Assembly: GCF_015674855.1 (NCBI RefSeq)
Contig: NZ_JADMLG010000005.1
Coordinates: 372,001-436,000 of the forward strand
Direction: 5' to 3'
DNA: 64,000 nucleotides
DNA from: Nocardia bovistercoris
Lineage (GTDB): Bacteria; Actinomycetota; Actinomycetes; Mycobacteriales; Mycobacteriaceae
The first letter of the stretch is position 1. Each line of letters starts with the position of its first letter. The notes under the pieces were generated by a model. The model ran no database searches. It saw nothing but the letters and a program-made list of their open reading frames with translations, and was not told the origin of the DNA. Positions 56,401-64,000 of the stretch are shown here, in pieces. Both the position numbers and the translations under genes were made by a program.

Positions 56401-58834
56401 GCCAATACGGCAGTTCGTCAGCATGCACGGCGACACTGTCCGCCAATTCCCGCGCCCAACGCCGGAAAGACTTCGTCACCGGCAGCAACGTGATCGCGAC
56501 GCCTGCCCGGTGTCGCGCCCAGCCGGTCGCCAGATCTTCGGCCAGGATCTCCCAGGACCTGTCATCCATCACCGACCCGTGCGCGACGACGATCAGGGCA
56601 CCGGGCCCGTCCGGCCGCGACAACCACGTGAAGGCGATCACATGCCCCGCATCGACATCGATCCGACTGGTCGCGAAACCCGTTGCCGTCTCGGCGAAGA
56701 CGGCCCGCTCGGCGGCCGAGAGTCCGCCGGGCACGTGCACGCGGGTGAGCAGCGCGTTCACGTCGACCGACCCGCCGGGCAGCACCCGCGTTCCCGGCCC
56801 GTCCGCCCTCGAATACCGCTGCGCACGCAGCATGTCGTGATGGTCGACGACGGCGCCGAGCAGCGCGACCAATGCCGCCCGATCGACCTGTGCGGGCAGC
56901 CGCAGCACCCGCCGCGTGTACTGCCCGAACATCGGCCCGCGCACCAGATACTCGGCGACGCCCGGCGTCGAAACGATCGCGCCGATCCCGCCGCCCGCCG
57001 CTTCGACCGTCGCGGATCCCCCGTCGACGACCGCGACCACCCGCGCGAGCGCCGCGACCGTGCGCTGCCGGAACACGTCCTGCGTCGTGAAGATCAGCCC
57101 CGCCGCCCGCGCCTGTGACACGAGACGGATCGACAGGATGCTGTCCCCGCCCGCGGCGAAGAACGAGTCATCCGCGCCGACCCTCGGCACGCCGAGGATC
57201 TCGGCGAACAGTTCGGCGAGCAGGATTTCGACCGGGCCGATCGGAGCCCGCGAGACGGCCGCGCCGAACTCCGGTTCCGGCAGTCGCGCGCGATCCAATT
57301 TCCCGTTGACGGTCAACGGAACCGCGTCCAAACCCACGATCACCGACGGCACCATGTGGCCGGGCAGCGTGGCCTCGACGAAACCCGTCAGCTCCGTCGC
57401 ATCCACGCGAATCCCTCTGCGCCCGAGCACGTAGGATACGAGCACGGTCGCACCCGATGGCGCGGTCCTGCCCATGGTCACCGCGTAGTCGACATCGGGG
57501 TGGGCGCACAGCTCCGCGTCGATCTCACCGAGTTCGATGCGGAATCCGCGGATCTTCACCTGGAAGTCGGTACGCCCCAGGTAATCCAGTTCACCGTCGG
57601 CGCGACGCCGCACGAGATCACCGGTGCGATACATCCGCGCGCCAGCGCACGCCCCGAAAGGGTTGGCCACGAACCGTTCCGAGGTCAGAGCGGCGCGCCC
57701 GAGGTAGCCGCGAGCCAGCGCGTGACCCGACAGATACAGTTCACCGCTCACCCCGACCGGCACCGGACGCAGACGCGCGTCGAGCACCACCACGCCGACG
57801 CCGGGCAGCGCGGACCCGATGGTGACCGGCGCGTCGGGACACATGGCGCCGGTCCCGGTGGCCAGAATCGTGGCCTCGGTCGGCCCGTACCCGTTGTAGA
57901 AGGCCCGGCCGCGCGTCGCCCACCGTTGGACCAGTCCCGGCCCGAACGCGTCACCGGCGACCACGACGACCCGCAGGTCCTCGAAGCGCCCCGGCTCGAC
58001 CGACTCCAATGCCGCCGGAGTGATCACCAGGTGCGTAACCCGTTCCCGCCATAGCAGTTCGGCGAGTTCGGGCCCGCCGAACACGGTCGGCGGCGCGACC
58101 ACGAGGGTCGCGCCCGCTCCGAAGGCGAGCAGGAATTCCAGCACCGACACATCGAAATTCGGCGAGCACACGTGCAGTACCCGCGCGGTCGAATCCACCG
58201 CGTACCGCTCGCGCAGGGCTCCGACCAGCGCGGCCAGTCCGGTGTGGGTCACCACGACGCCTTTGGGCCTGCCCGTCGACCCGGACGTGTAGATCACATA
58301 GGCCGCATGCTGTTCGGTGATCGCGCGCACCCGGTCCACATACGAGACGGGATGTGCGGCCCGCGCGGCGATCAGGTCCCGCTGCCGCGGATCGTCGAGT
58401 TCGAGCCATTCGATCTCGGCGCCGAACATCTCGCGATGCGCGGTATCGGTGAGCCCGAGCACCGCGCCGGAATCGATGAGGATGAATGCGGCGCGCTCAC
58501 GCGGCAGTGCGGGGTCGACCGGCACGTAGGCCGCGCCGGTCTTGGCGATCGCCCACACGGCGAGCACGGATTCGATCGAACGCGGCACGCCGACGGCGAC
58601 CACGTCGCCCGGACCGACACCGCGCGCGATCAGTTCGCGCGCGAGCCGGGACGAGAATGCGTCCACCCGGGAATAGCTGAGTTCCCGGCCGCCGGCGTCG
58701 TCACCGTCGGACCCTGCCCGCACCGCGATGGCGTCGGCGGCGGATTCCACGGCCGCGCTCAGCAGCTGAACGAACAGCGGTCCCGTCGACCGGCGCCTGC
58801 TCCGACCGCGCGGAGCCCGGCGTGCCCCATCCAT
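44486..58834 (-). CDS. NRPS-A: three-module synthetase with two E*-C-half-C junctions and TE
   Basis: A 4782-residue synthetase. Landmarks by rough residue: A1 ([11 protein letters not shown] 187), T1 (GGDS 563), E1 ([11 protein letters not shown] 753), tandem-repeat insertions (about 886-1015 and 1235-1444), C2 (HHLLLDG 1651), half-C (1949-2202), A2 (2390), T2 (GGDS 2771), E2 ([11 protein letters not shown] 2948), C3 (HHMLVDG 3398), half-C (3699-3906), A3 (4076), T3 (GGNS 4447), TE (GWSLGG 4581). Both E domains lack the second His of the HHxxxDxxSW motif, although the GGDS carrier motifs typical of E-linked T domains are kept. Specificity residues: A1 DVLIVGGIL, A2 DPLISGAII, A3 DQEVSGGIA; Glu at the third position of A3 hints at a basic side chain. 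First gene of the NRPS series, 211 bases from the LuxR-type regulator. Its own TE implies it could release a short peptide alone. Confidence 0.95.
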   Translation of the reverse strand: MDGARRAPRGRSRRRSTGPLFVQLLSAAVESAADAIAVRAGSDGDDAGGRELSYSRVDAFSSRLARELIARGVGPGDVVAVGVPRSIESVLAVWAIAKTGAAYVPVDPALPRERAAFILIDSGAVLGLTDTAHREMFGAEIEWLELDDPRQRDLIAARAAHPVSYVDRVRAITEQHAAYVIYTSGSTGRPKGVVVTHTGLAALVGALRERYAVDSTARVLHVCSPNFDVSVLEFLLAFGAGATLVVAPPTVFGGPELAELLWRERVTHLVITPAALESVEPGRFEDLRVVVVAGDAFGPGLVQRWATRGRAFYNGYGPTEATILATGTGAMCPDAPVTIGSALPGVGVVVLDARLRPVPVGVSGELYLSGHALARGYLGRAALTSERFVANPFGACAGARMYRTGDLVRRRADGELDYLGRTDFQVKIRGFRIELGEIDAELCAHPDVDYAVTMGRTAPSGATVLVSYVLGRRGIRVDATELTGFVEATLPGHMVPSVIVGLDAVPLTVNGKLDRARLPEPEFGAAVSRAPIGPVEILLAELFAEILGVPRVGADDSFFAAGGDSILSIRLVSQARAAGLIFTTQDVFRQRTVAALARVVAVVDGGSATVEAAGGGIGAIVSTPGVAEYLVRGPMFGQYTRRVLRLPAQVDRAALVALLGAVVDHHDMLRAQRYSRADGPGTRVLPGGSVDVNALLTRVHVPGGLSAAERAVFAETATGFATSRIDVDAGHVIAFTWLSRPDGPGALIVVAHGSVMDDRSWEILAEDLATGWARHRAGVAITLLPVTKSFRRWARELADSVAVHADELPYWRRLVGVREAVTGPHGGEVEVRYGAESVVVGEPAAGGFAARSAAVRSGVDRRVVDGFVGDGSVAAGDGFGSSESVVDIPAVGGGGPVASDSAGHGVVADGFASDGSVVGGSAAGGGVPAASGFAGHCDVADGFASNGSVVGGGGPVVSGFAGRGVVADGFASDGFVVGGSAVGGGGPVVSGFAGHGVVADGFASNRSAVGRHVAGRGVFAAHGSVVHEAVSTRARDSPGGLQVDVQAEARGDGGAASLRVGDSERFGGAAAVRDSRMGGVLDRDGGVRWVDVAVSGDVAVAVGSTLPALYRAGVEDVLVAALAFAVRRWWAVRGVDAPVTLITVAKQRRADAGRTVGWFGHSYPVAIDLSGFATDSVRGSSGGVLKAVKEQLAAVPGDGVGFGVLREFHPEGAALAGAVGWVRFEYSESVALSRGREWLPTDEPGHGGGPDAAVSPLVRERVPTDERGQGAGAFGSPGTRVSAPVREWGSTDEPGRGEGGFGGSEAAVSVRGREWLPTDEWGHGGGAVGGLDAVASPPVRERIPICECGRDTGGFGGSGAAVSVRGREWLPTDERGRVADAFVDSDAAVSYQVREVAPIDGCVQGGDGGLGGSEAAVSVRDREPGHGGGAFGGLDAAVSVRVRGGEGVVSGVSFGDRGVLGAAGTIELAGYWVEVLEEFAVHAGEVGAGGLTPSDVGLVRVTQGEIERWERLRGGLVDVLPLSPLQRGLLSLARISAGDDPYLLQMGVALSGIIDGERLRRAAQIVFDRHAMLRVDFGADSDGEPVQFVRESAAVPWRVRQARAGADAEALLAEERRGGFDPEVGPLLRFTLFHAGDLHAHLVLTAHHLLLDGWSMPLLMKDLLTAYAGAALPPAPAYRDYLRWLAGYDRARALAAWRAALAGIAPTRVAEVLASPAVTAEGHGVHLADLSTEQTAALTAFAAAREITVNTVVQAAWALTLASCTGRSDIVFGAVVSGRPPQVDGVDEMVGLFVDTVPVRVRFEPGRTVGEVLRELQAEQVSLLDCHHVGLADIQRAVGAGALFDTLVAYQSFPVDVDGLRAAYGAIDGPEIVDLYGANVTHYPLAVQAELRANLALRVQYRRDLVDAAVARAVADRLHAFLLEFSAAPDALPVGIEAGFDARRDVIGRARYWREALAELPERVRIPADRVRPAVASGEIGRVRVEGECRGLRDLADSVGATVFDIGHAVFAVLLGRLSGIGDIAIVSEYPAPLAESHRSTPASLGAGAGAGAGAGAGAGAGAGAGAGDGVAFGDGLVVLRTDVAAFQSFRALVSRSKDTALRAVAAGPVPDEMLCGPAGPPTRFLFRAGIPSEKDRRGLAEERGRFKDSAPRHDLALRLDELGDVVTVDFAFDADLFDNATVRSFAERYLRMLIAGVRAPDTPVDTLPLSSADELTAHTTRRPVPLVAETLTDLFGRGAALGEDRVAVRYRRRSIGYGELSAHTARLARVLIGRGVGPEEVVAIALPRSYDMVAAAVAVAGSGGAHLPVDPAHPPGRIRYLLTDSGAALGITRAKYLNGLPADIEWLVLDDPATADLIERQSCEPVTDEDRVRPVDIANPAYIIYTSGSTGTPKGVTVTHAGLGGLLAEAVRRYGLGPHHRMLHICAPSFDPSVLEWLCAFATGATLVIADAAVAGGGDLWELLRSEGVTHAIITPAVLGTVDPAGLDALEVVSVGGDVTTPDLLAAWRPGRRYFNAYGPTETTIISTYAELSAGQRITIGTPVAGSFALVLDARLRPVPPGVAGELYLAGAGLARGYHRRPSSTAARFVPDPWGSPGARMYRTGDVVRWRVREAAGESRWELEFFGRDDAQVKVRGFRIEPGEIDAALTGHETVGFAVTVGRALPSGATGLVSYVRASPGCVPDPARLTAHLSDLLPAHMVPFAIVVIDALPLTVNGKLDRKALPEPVFAAAPTRAPHGPVESRLAELFARVLGAGSVGAQDSFFTLGGDSIMSIQLVSLAKAAGITFTPRDVFEQRTVAALARIAATVWDRADDGIGEIPATPAMLEFLDARPAETRVVPIPAGIDSAGLVVTLAAVLHRHDMLRARLDRDGPRLVVPREAAMDVDALISEVHADIDDSGAKLRESIRAAELSAPAALTPESGGMIACVRVRCGGGDLLVVAAHPMVVDRASWRILLADLTSAFEQYSAGRRIELPSVGVSFRRYANALLEADRDCEMAYWARALSVPDPPIGTGAVDSTLDIEATDAITVRIPAEVTGALRTAVPESYRTDIETVLLAALASAVRAWRARHGIGLSTMRIRSTGDDRGESRTIGRFACGYPLALDLSGVGADPAAVLRAVKEQVRAVPDRGVGFGVLRRSHPDTLRGDLGRIGFTYLGSVDESEVEREGAAGARAAVEITAGIVRMSSGDCLEAEFRYAGALLEAREVEDFAADWVRALREYAARVDDPASGGLTPSDVPLVAVTQAQLDRWRAERPGLSDVLPLPPLQEALLVLSDILDRDAEYYIIQLCAELSGAPDVVRLRRAAQTILDRHANLRAAFLTLPDGASVQLIADGVEVGWQVVDGVRESRLPELLRADRRRGFDPAVAPLLRFTAYVTGSGRVHLVLTGHHMLVDGWSMPLLMREMLVLYANGGDATALDPVRPYRDYLSWLVAQDRDRARQVWSDTMRGVTPTLLAPELTWPPAADSGFGHLEFELSETSTATLTAGACAAEVTPNTVLQTAWALVLSASTGSDDVVFGATVSGRPAQLEGVGDMIGLFIDAVPVRARVDGGSGRALMRRVQAEQVSVLDHHHLGLGEIQRVAGCGDLFDTMVVFESFPVDADGLRAASDALGGLRVEAVTGTDATHYPITVLAFLETRLRVRLEFRRDQVSETAAGALADRLRRAVTALVATPDLAAAEIARTIAESDDAMRQSRYWRTTLADLPDRLTLPAPTVVSEGTGRVRFSVPAELWDGARSMGVLPSTALRAASAVLLARLSGTEDIVIATELVHRIRVDRAARISDLLAETQRVHARAAEHAGIPFEELAGLLGVRQPLFHLALRTHGPGSSGDLTVVADVDSGATDGELFFPREYFDDLSARVFADRLVRILGGIVRDPEATVSELPLLDAEEARRLTEMSGAAPPLPVTLADLLTRGVAYGPDRAAVRDGGRTYTYGELDAASSRLARVLIERGIGPESVVALLIRRSYAMVVAVWAVAKAGAAYLPIDPALPVDRIRYMLADSAATSGMTCAGSPPPKGVDWLVVDDPAVVADCATRSPSPIGAADRNAPQRLSNAAYVIYTSGSTGRPKGVVVTNTGLAALAARVLEVLDVGPEHRVLHVCSPSFDQSLEELVSAAVSGATTVIAPPDTVGGAELHALLRAERITHMIVTPSVLATVDPSGLPDLAVVSFGGEALTADLLAVWQPGRRVVNGYGPTEATIASTYATLRAGDPVTIGAPVPGLTAVVLDERLRPAPMGVVGELYVSGPALARGYHRRPDVTAQRFVAHPWGAPGARMYRTGDLVRWVPVRDGGWELEYLGRTDFQVKIRGFRVELGEIDAVLAAHPAITSAVTVGRENAAGAPILVSYVTGRTPDPRALIGWAAARLPAHMVPTAVVVLDALPLTPVGKLDRAALPAPDLRGAAYREPEAGAQRLVAEVFAEVLGVDRVGADDNFFERGGNSLLATRVSARLSAEMDLRVPVRSVVTAPTPALLVADLRARGAGGSEAAYEVLLPLRTSGRAEPLFCVHPLGGIAWSFAGLAAHLDPDRPIYGLQSPALGSAGPLPDSIEDWAERYVERIRSVQPHGPYHLLGWSLGGVLAHAMAVRLQDEGERVGLLGMLDSRLPNPPGTAEAEPDTRAVSVADLLDSRLPNSPGTAEAEPDTRAVSVADLLGGLLGDRLTEFDLSGFDPSELAERLAGLPEPFASFGVRRIERVVAAALESIDLDAAYRARPFDGDILFFTAAEDGAAGAANARTWTGAVTGAVRDHPVPATHWRMTGDAALRRIAEVLCHWL
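44855..45010 (-). repeat. 78-base direct duplication inside the NRPS-A thioesterase
   Basis: Two adjacent 78-base copies (44855-44932 and 44933-45010) with few differences encode a repeated 26-residue segment containing LDSRLPN and [17 protein letters not shown]. It lies after the GWSLGG nucleophile region, where alpha/beta-hydrolase thioesterases have their mobile lid. Confidence 0.92.
47120..47740 (-). other. Second half-condensation domain in NRPS-A
   Basis: Directly after a complete C domain, the protein resumes at [20 protein letters not shown] and continues with the C-terminal half of another C domain ([38 protein letters not shown]) up to the next A. The N-terminal half with HHxxxDG is absent. 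Confidence 0.85.
52230..52990 (-). other. First half-condensation domain in NRPS-A
   Basis: The sequence restarts at [21 protein letters not shown] after a complete C2 and carries [20 protein letters not shown], then the (GA)n tract and [22 protein letters not shown]. These are the landmarks of the second half of a C domain; the catalytic first half is missing. Confidence 0.85.
52631..52699 (-). repeat. Hexanucleotide microsatellite coding for (Gly-Ala)n
   Basis: Eleven uninterrupted copies of ACCCGC, in frame, encode an alternating Gly-Ala tract inside the half-C domain. Such tracts are prone to copy-number change by slippage in steps of two residues. Confidence 0.97.
54505..55132 (-). repeat. 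About eight 81-base coding repeats in NRPS-A E1
   Basis: The translated unit is about 27 residues, for example [14 protein letters not shown] followed by a stretch ending AAVSV. Variants begin [24 protein letters not shown] and REVAPIDG. The unit resembles the single LGWMPTGEVGQHNPDQ segment at the same place in the intact E domain of NRPS-C. Some copies are shorter but remain in frame. Confidence 0.9.
55790..56180 (-). repeat. Four to five 96/81-base coding repeats in NRPS-A E1
   Basis: The marker GACGCAAACC recurs at about 55824, 55920, 56001 and 56097, spaced 96, 81 and 96 bases. The translated unit contains [15 protein letters not shown] and [13 protein letters not shown] more diverged copy extends toward 56270. 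All are in frame. Confidence 0.92.
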
Positions 58835-58955
58835 CAGCGTCCATCATTCCTCTCGCGTCGAGCCTGCCGATAGCGCCGAAACCCACCAACCCGGCTGGAT
58901 CCCGGACCACCCGACGGCGGAGGGATGTCGAACGAAGCAAGAGGTATCGATTTTC

Positions 58956-58969
58956 GGGGCTTGCGCCCC
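58956..58969 (-). promoter_or_regulatory. GCAA-tetraloop hairpin between LuxR gene and NRPS-A
   Basis: Read on the minus strand, GGGGC-GCAA-GCCCC forms a five-pair stem closed by a GNRA tetraloop, followed by GAAAAT. It lies 77 bases past the regulator's stop and 122 before the NRPS-A start. It could be a weak terminator or an attenuator. Confidence 0.4.
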
Positions 58970-59045
58970 AATCAGACCACAGGTAACGCGATCGCGACGG
59001 GTGAGCGAAATCCGCCCGAACGGTGTATGGAGTGCGTTAGCCGAG

Positions 59046-60125
59046 TTATAGCCAGCCGCGCCGAGTCGCCTGAACACCGGCCTGGAAACGGGTGCTCGCG
59101 CCGAGCCGCTCCAGCAGCCTGGCCGTGCGGCGCACCACCGTGCGACGCGACATCCCGAGTCGGCGGGCGATGGTGTCGTCGGTGGCGCCGAGGCCCATCA
59201 GCGTCAGGATGGCCTTGTCGCGTTCGTCGAGTTCCTCCGCGCTCGGATTCACCGAGATGGGTGCGGCCAGCGCCCACAGCACGTCGAAGGTCTTGACGAG
59301 CAGCCGCAGCGCGGGCGACCCGGTGATCCGCAGCCCCATCGGGTCGGGGCGGCGTTCGTCGGTGTGCAGCACCAGACTCGCGCGATCGTCGTCGCTGATG
59401 ATGAGTTTGAACGGCGGCTCGGGCAGCGTACGTGCCTGTGCGCCACTGGCATTGGTGGCAAGCGCGTGCCGCAGCCGTTCGGCGTCCTGGTAGATGGTGT
59501 CCTGATACAGGGTCTGATATCGGATCCCGTCACCGAGACGAGCGCGTTTGAGCAGGAAAAGACGCTGTTCGCGCTCGGTATCGCTGAGGAACGGGCCGCG
59601 TTCGATGAGTTTCACGCAGCCGTGCGCCGCGGTCTGCATCTCTTCGAAATCGGCCAGCATCTCGAGCCGCTCGAAGACCGGGACCACCGCGCCCTGTGAG
59701 CGGGGTGAACGCCGGACCGAGCGGAAGGTCTCACTGAGTCGCGCGGCTGTGGCATGCATTTGGTTGATGGCCTGCTGTCTGCGCTTGGCTTCGGATTCGG
59801 ACAGCGATTCTGGTGCGTGGGCGTCCCATACGGGTTCACCGCCCGCACCTTCGAGTTTGATCACGGCCTGCAGATCGCAGAGTACTTCCAGCGATTCGGC
59901 GGCCGCTTCCGTTGAAATACTCAAGTAACCCGCGATATCGGCGAGTGCGGAGCGCGGATGGTGGACGAGTGCGGCGTAGGTGCGGCCGTGGGCGGTTCCG
60001 GGTTCGAAGATGTCGCCGAGTTCTGTCACGACACGCGCCTGACGATCGCCCGCCCGTGGCGGTTTGCGGTGGTCGGGCTCGGCCGCGCGGTACTCATCCG
60101 ACCGCCGGTGTGCCGCGACCCTCAT
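59046..60125 (-). CDS. LuxR-type regulator with N-terminal winged-helix region
   Basis: A 359-residue DNA-binding protein. The C-terminal GerE/LuxR-type HTH reads LDERDKAILTLMGLGATDDTIARRLGMSRRTVVRRTARLLERLGASTR-like (about residues 298-346). The N-terminal part (TYAALVHHPRSALADIAGYLSISTEAAAESLEVL) looks like a winged helix of the TrmB/MarR kind, with a central effector region (PPFKLIISDDDRASLVLH). ATG 60125 gives the longest form with a weak GGGA. GTG 60029 (VTELGDIFEPGTAHGR) is an equally possible start that drops an Arg-rich leader. It is directly upstream of and co-directional with the NRPS genes, which suggests pathway control, but no binding site has been identified. Confidence 0.82.
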   Translation of the reverse strand: MRVAAHRRSDEYRAAEPDHRKPPRAGDRQARVVTELGDIFEPGTAHGRTYAALVHHPRSALADIAGYLSISTEAAAESLEVLCDLQAVIKLEGAGGEPVWDAHAPESLSESEAKRRQQAINQMHATAARLSETFRSVRRSPRSQGAVVPVFERLEMLADFEEMQTAAHGCVKLIERGPFLSDTEREQRLFLLKRARLGDGIRYQTLYQDTIYQDAERLRHALATNASGAQARTLPEPPFKLIISDDDRASLVLHTDERRPDPMGLRITGSPALRLLVKTFDVLWALAAPISVNPSAEELDERDKAILTLMGLGATDDTIARRLGMSRRTVVRRTARLLERLGASTRFQAGVQATRRGWL

Positions 60126-60174
60126 GTGATATTCCCGGGTACGAGATGTGAAAGCTCAAACCGGACAATGACTC

Positions 60175-61056
60175 TCAGTGCTCGGAGGGACCCCAGTGCA
60201 TCGGCACGCCCTTGGCGGCCAGGTAGGGCATCGGATCGATCTTGCTGCCGCCCTGATCCCAGATCTCCAGGTGCAGATGCGGACCGGTGGACTGCCCACG
60301 ATTGCCGACGGTGGCGATGACATCGCCCGCGCGGACCTTCTGGCCCACATTGACGAGCATGTCGTTGACGTGACCGTAGACAGCGGTGGTGCCGTCTTCC
60401 TGTAATACCCGCACCCACAGGCCGAATCCCGACGCGGGCCCGGCCTCGATGACCGTGCCGTTGCTGACCGAGTGGATCGGCGCGCCGAGGTAGTCGGCGA
60501 AGTCGAGGCCGTAATGGAACTCGCCCCAACGACTTCCGAATCCGGAGCTGATGGCGCCCGCGACCGGACGGACCGCAGCGGGCGCGGGTGCGACCTGCTG
60601 CTGCACGCCCTTGAGAATGTCTTCGACCTGGGCCAGCGGGCCCGCGATCTCGGGCGTCAGGTTGTTGATGCCGAACGGCGCCGCCACCGGAGCGGCGGCG
60701 ACCGGAGCGGCCTCGGCGACCGGAGCGGGCGCGGACACTTCCTGAACGGCAGGGGAAGCGAACTTCGCCTGGGTGGCTACTTCGTTGGTGCCGTGGAAGG
60801 TGATCGGCTCGGCGGCCGTGGCGGCATCCTCGGCGTCGTGACCCGTGAGCGGGGCCGCGATCGCCGGGGCGACCTGAGAGACGGTGCCGACCAGCGCGCC
60901 CATCGCGACCGCGGCGCCCGCCGCCATCCTGATGCGCTCACCTGAGGACGACTCCGCGCGATGCCGCGTAGGCCGCACGGTGACACCTTCGCCATGGAGA
61001 TCGCCGATGAGATCCATGACGGTGATGGAAGTGGGGCCTACCCGGTGGTGCGACAA
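60175..61056 (-). CDS. Secreted M23 (LytM-type) peptidoglycan endopeptidase
   Basis: A 293-residue protein. It starts at TTG 61056 with AGGA seven bases upstream; an internal ATG at 61017 has no site. A hydrophobic segment (about residues 44-67, ending APAIAA) acts as a signal or anchor, followed by an Ala/Pro/Val-rich wall-spanning linker. The M23 domain then shows FHYGLDFADYLG (Zn ligands H and D), the central YGHVNDM and the GPHLHLEIW HxH motif, so zinc binding appears complete. It should cleave peptide cross-links in the cell wall during growth. In related bacteria such genes are often under MtrA control. Confidence 0.93.
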   Translation of the reverse strand: MSHHRVGPTSITVMDLIGDLHGEGVTVRPTRHRAESSSGERIRMAAGAAVAMGALVGTVSQVAPAIAAPLTGHDAEDAATAAEPITFHGTNEVATQAKFASPAVQEVSAPAPVAEAAPVAAAPVAAPFGINNLTPEIAGPLAQVEDILKGVQQQVAPAPAAVRPVAGAISSGFGSRWGEFHYGLDFADYLGAPIHSVSNGTVIEAGPASGFGLWVRVLQEDGTTAVYGHVNDMLVNVGQKVRAGDVIATVGNRGQSTGPHLHLEIWDQGGSKIDPMPYLAAKGVPMHWGPSEH

Positions 61057-61370
61057 TGTTTCGTCCTAGCGTCCGACCTACATTGGTCTCCGACCTACAG
61101 TGCTCAACGGAGCCGCTACAGTTACCTCGCTCGGTAAACCCGAAACTTTGTAACGTTTCGGCATCCGCTGTGACGGGAACTCTACCCTGTCGTGACCATT
61201 TCGCAACCTTCGTTGCCCATCTTTTTGGAAATACGCAGCTGAGCGGGCATTTTTACGCGTAACGATCAGTGTTCGCGGGCGTTACCGAACGCCCCCGCGC
61301 CTGCCACCGACAGACATCGGCGCAAACGCGTCACGACCGCGCGATGCGGCCGAGCGACCAGACTCGTCTG
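61057..61370. other. Control region between M23 peptidase and nitronate monooxygenase
   Basis: About 310 bases without a supported gene. It is AT-richer than its surroundings, with TCCGACCTACA repeated at 61072 and 61089 (17-base period), a 7-bp hairpin CCGAAAC/GTTTCGG (61140-61146 with 61155-61161), and several GTAAC/GTTAC pentamers. It probably contains the M23 promoter and a regulated leader. I did not recognise the conserved core of the ydaO (c-di-AMP) riboswitch that often precedes such genes. Confidence 0.5.
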
Positions 61371-62450
61371 ATGATCATCGACGAACTGCGCGTCCCGATC
61401 GTCCTTGCCCCCATGGCGGGCGGCCCATCGACCCCGGAACTGACCGTCGCCGTCGCCGAAGCGGGCGGCCTCGGCCTGCTCGCCGCGGGCTATCTCACCG
61501 CCGCCGACCTGGCCGCCCGGATCGAGGCCACCCGCACGGGCATCGACGCGGCCGCCGCACCCGCGGCCTTCGGCGTCAACCTCTTCGTCCCCGGCCCCGC
61601 GACCCCGCCGGAACGCTTCTCCGACTACCTGACCGAACTCCGCGCCACCCACGACCTCGGCGCCCCGAGATACGACACCGACGACTGGCAGGCCAAACTC
61701 GACCTGCTCGTCGCCGCCCCGGTCCCCGTGGCGACCTTCACCTTCGGCTGCCCCACCGCGGCGGAGACCGAGCGACTGCACGCGGCCGGTTCCGAGGTCT
61801 GGGTCACCGTGACCTGCGTAGCCGAGGCCGAGATCGCGGCGGCAGCGGGCGCCGACGTACTCGTCGCGCAGGGCGCCGAGGCGGGCGGCCACCGCGCCGT
61901 CTTCACCGATCGGGTCGCCGACGACCAGGTCGACCCGATCGGCCTGCTCGCCCTACTCCAATTACTCACGTCCTCCTGCGCCCTCCCTGTCGTCGCGACG
62001 GGCGGCATCACCACCGGCGCGGGCATCGCGGCCGTGCTGGCCGCGGGCGCGAGCGCGGCCCAACTCGGCACCGCGTTCCTGCGCTGCCGGGAGGCGGGCA
62101 CGAATCCGGTGCACCGCGCCGCCGTCGGCACCGCGACCCCGACCATGCTGACCCGCGCCTTCACCGGCCGCAGGGCACGCGGCGTGCGCAACCGCTTCCT
62201 GGTGGACCACAGCGCGTCCGCACCGGTCGCCTACCCGGAAATCCACTACGCCACCGCACCGCTGCGGGCTGCGGCCCGGAACGCGGGCAATCCCGAAGAA
62301 GTGAACCTCTGGGCTGGTCAGACTCAATCGCTAGCCCCGGAGCTACCGGCAGGCGAACTGGTGGCGAAGCTCACCGGTGAGACGAAAACCGCACTGAACG
62401 CGGCACTTTTCGCGGCGAATCCAGGATTGTTGACAACGACTTTCGTTTAG
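61371..62450 (+). CDS. Nitronate monooxygenase-like FMN enzyme
   Basis: A 359-residue TIM-barrel flavoprotein. LRVPIVLAPMAGGPSTPEL at the N-terminus, AQGAEAGGHRAVFTD (active-site His region), VVATGGITTGAGIAAVLAAGASAAQLGTAFL (phosphate-binding loop for FMN) and TRAFTGRRARG match the 2-nitropropane dioxygenase/nitronate monooxygenase family. These oxidise alkyl nitronates such as propionate-3-nitronate. I use ATG 61371 because it gives the family N-terminus; upstream in-frame starts add an unconserved extension. No ribosome-binding site is obvious for any of them. Substrate not established. Confidence 0.9.
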   Translation: MIIDELRVPIVLAPMAGGPSTPELTVAVAEAGGLGLLAAGYLTAADLAARIEATRTGIDAAAAPAAFGVNLFVPGPATPPERFSDYLTELRATHDLGAPRYDTDDWQAKLDLLVAAPVPVATFTFGCPTAAETERLHAAGSEVWVTVTCVAEAEIAAAAGADVLVAQGAEAGGHRAVFTDRVADDQVDPIGLLALLQLLTSSCALPVVATGGITTGAGIAAVLAAGASAAQLGTAFLRCREAGTNPVHRAAVGTATPTMLTRAFTGRRARGVRNRFLVDHSASAPVAYPEIHYATAPLRAAARNAGNPEEVNLWAGQTQSLAPELPAGELVAKLTGETKTALNAALFAANPGLLTTTFV

Positions 62451-62502
62451 AATCGAATGACATCGCATCGCCATCAACCCCCAACCCATGGAGGAGAGCG
62501 CC

Positions 62503-62895
62503 ATGTCCCTCGATGTTCCCGCCGCACTACTCGAACGTGCCGAAGCAGGCGAAGTCGACGACGCCGACTTCGTCGAATGTGTCCGCGTCTCGCTGCCGTA
62601 CGCGTGGGAGGTGGTCAGTCGAGTGGCGGGCGAATTGCGTTCGGGCGCCGATGAATACGCCGACAACCTGGTAGCCCCGCCCGACGAGACGGCCCGAGGC
62701 CAGCTGCTGCGCGCCATGGCGTCCGACGCCATCCGCGGCGGCCTGGAACGGCATTTCGGCGTCAAACTCGCCTTCCAGAACTGCCACCGGGTCGCGGCCT
62801 TCCCGCTGTCCTCGGTCGGCGGCGACACCTACACCCGCTTCATCGGCACCAGGGCGCAGCTGCTCAACCAGAACCCGGAACTGCGCAACTGCTAG
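62503..62895 (+). CDS. Conserved actinobacterial protein, SCO5389-like
   Basis: A 130-residue soluble protein of unknown function with strong AGGAG seven bases before ATG 62503. The conserved core has VSLPYAWEVVSRVAGEL, PPDETARGQLLRAMASDAIRGGLERHFGVKLAFQNCHRVAAFP and the C-terminal LLNQNPELRNC. I recall a widely conserved Streptomyces family (SCO5389) of this shape; the match is from memory. It is likely monocistronic. Confidence 0.75.
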   Translation: MSLDVPAALLERAEAGEVDDADFVECVRVSLPYAWEVVSRVAGELRSGADEYADNLVAPPDETARGQLLRAMASDAIRGGLERHFGVKLAFQNCHRVAAFPLSSVGGDTYTRFIGTRAQLLNQNPELRNC

Positions 62896-62972
62896 CCGCG
62901 CGGGAGGACGGTCGTCGACCGTCCGGTGCGTGGAATCCGTAACGCATCAGGGGATTCCACGCACCCCGGCGG

Positions 62973-64000
62973 TCAGCCCAGCGTGGTGACCTCCAGGTCG
63001 CCGTCCGCGAACTGGGCCCGCAACCGCTTCTTGTCGAACTTCCCGACGCTGGTCTTCGGCACCTCCGCGATGAAGGTCCACCGTTCCGGCAGCTGCCATT
63101 TCGCGAACTTGTCGGCGAGGAACTCGCGCAACTCGCCCGCCTGATCCGCGCCCGGCTCGGCCCCTTCCTTCAGCACGATGGCCACCAGCGGCCGTTCGTC
63201 CCACTTCTCGTCGGGCACGCCGATCACCGCGGCCTCGGCCACCGCGGGATGCCCCATCACCGCGTTCTCCAGATCGACCGAGGAGATCCACTCGCCGCCG
63301 GACTTGATCACGTCCTTCGACCGGTCGACCAGGGTCAGATACCCGTTCGGGGTGATCTTGCCCACGTCACCGGTGCGCAGCCAGCCGTCGTCGAACTTCT
63401 CCGGATCCACCGAGCCGCCGTCCGGCGCGTAGTACGAGCCGGTGATCCACGGACCGCGAACCTGCAACTCCCCCAGCGACTCCCCGTCGTTGGGCACCAC
63501 CGTGCCGTCGTCGGCCACCAGCCGCGCCTGCACCGTCGCCGGGAACCGCCCCTGCGTGTAGCGGTAGGCCCATTCCTCGTCACCCGACACGTCGACCGGC
63601 GGATGGGAGACGCTGCCGAGCGGCGAGGTCTCGGTCATGCCCCAGGCGTGCAGGATGCGCACGCCGTACTTCTCCTGGAAGGCGTGCATCATCGCGGGCG
63701 GCACCGCCGAACCGCCGACCACCACCGTGCGCAGATGCGAGATGTCCTGCGGCTGCGCGGCGAGTCCGGCCAGCACACCGCCCCAGATGGTCGGCACCGC
63801 GGCCGCGAAGGTCGGCTTTTCGACGGCCATCATCTCCAGCAGCGGTCCCGGCTGCAGAAAACGGTCCGGCATCAGCACATTCGCACCCGACATCAGCGCC
63901 GCGTACGGCAGTCCCCAGGCGTTCGCGTGGAACAGCGGCACGATGGCGAGCACCTTGTCGAAGTCGGTGAACCCCATGCTGTTCGGGGAGATCACCTGCA
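62973..64000 (-). CDS. Fatty-acyl-CoA synthetase (FadD-type), N-terminus missing
   Basis: The frame is open at the window edge, so only the last 342 or so residues are seen. Landmarks of acyl-activating enzymes are LAIVPLFHANAWGLPYAALMSGANVLMP, GGSAVPPAMMHAF, the adenylate motif HAWGMTETSPLGS, GWLRTGDVGKITPNGYLTLVDRSKDVIKSGGEWIS, and a C-terminal VPKTSVGKFDKKRLR with the catalytic Lys. The FHANAWGLPY pattern is typical of medium/long-chain fatty-acid CoA ligases. It makes acyl-CoA from fatty acid, ATP and CoA. It lies too far from the NRPS genes to infer a lipopeptide starter role. Confidence 0.92.
   Translation of the reverse strand, partial: QVISPNSMGFTDFDKVLAIVPLFHANAWGLPYAALMSGANVLMPDRFLQPGPLLEMMAVEKPTFAAAVPTIWGGVLAGLAAQPQDISHLRTVVVGGSAVPPAMMHAFQEKYGVRILHAWGMTETSPLGSVSHPPVDVSGDEEWAYRYTQGRFPATVQARLVADDGTVVPNDGESLGELQVRGPWITGSYYAPDGGSVDPEKFDDGWLRTGDVGKITPNGYLTLVDRSKDVIKSGGEWISSVDLENAVMGHPAVAEAAVIGVPDEKWDERPLVAIVLKEGAEPGADQAGELREFLADKFAKWQLPERWTFIAEVPKTSVGKFDKKRLRAQFADGDLEVTTLG

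Noticed and set aside
61057..61268. ydaO (c-di-AMP) riboswitch before the M23 gene
   Set aside because: The conserved core sequences of that class could not be recognised, so only repeats and a small hairpin are reported.

Overview
The window reads as a high-GC, mycolic-acid-type actinobacterium, most likely Nocardia or a close relative. This rests on an actinobacterial S10 ribosomal operon, an antigen-85-like secreted esterase, a Drr-type ABC exporter, a lone lycopene cyclase, and giant NRPS genes whose condensation and adenylation domains resemble those of nocardiae and mycobacteria. Species-level placement is inference. Layout, left to right: a partial MMPL transporter (1-456, minus); a conserved protein (706-1521, minus); the complete S10 operon rpsJ-rplC-rplD-rplW-rplB-rpsS-rplV-rpsC-rplP-rpmC-rpsQ, transcribed leftwards from 7005 to 1728 and closed by a hairpin; a hotdog-fold protein with a palindromic operator and a lycopene cyclase (plus); a Uma2-family protein; a three-gene ABC exporter (minus); an aldehyde dehydrogenase homologue (plus) that has lost its catalytic cysteine; a double-HTH TetR regulator divergent from an enoyl-CoA hydratase/isomerase; an SDR protein (plus) convergent with a secreted esterase (minus). 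From 19452 to 58834 three NRPS genes lie head to tail on the minus strand, followed upstream by a LuxR-type regulator, an M23 peptidase, a nitronate monooxygenase, a small conserved protein and a partial acyl-CoA synthetase. The NRPS genes, in transcription order, are NRPS-A (4782 aa; A-T-E*-C-dC-A-T-E*-C-dC-A-T-TE), NRPS-B (2493 aa; A-T-C-A-T-C-vestigial A) and NRPS-C (5609 aa; A-T-C-A-T-C-A-T-C-A-T-E-C-A-T-TE). E* marks epimerization domains lacking the second His of HHxxxDxxSW, and dC marks the C-terminal half of a condensation domain directly behind a full one. Two genes end in thioesterases and all three begin with an adenylation domain after an Arg-rich tail. The simplest reading is one tripeptide line (NRPS-A) and one heptapeptide line (NRPS-B plus NRPS-C), joined by a split module in which the last C domain sits on NRPS-B and its A-T on NRPS-C. 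Thr is the only residue predictable with fair confidence (NRPS-B A2 and NRPS-C A4, the latter followed by an intact E domain). No MbtH-like gene or phosphopantetheinyl transferase is visible here. The locus carries many in-frame tandem duplications (81 bp, about 96 bp, 78 bp, 24 bp and 6 bp units). The most striking amplifies a segment of a decaying E domain. Together with the half-C domains and the vestigial A domain, these suggest an assembly line in the middle of evolutionary remodelling. All calls come from reading the sequence; no database search or structure prediction was run.
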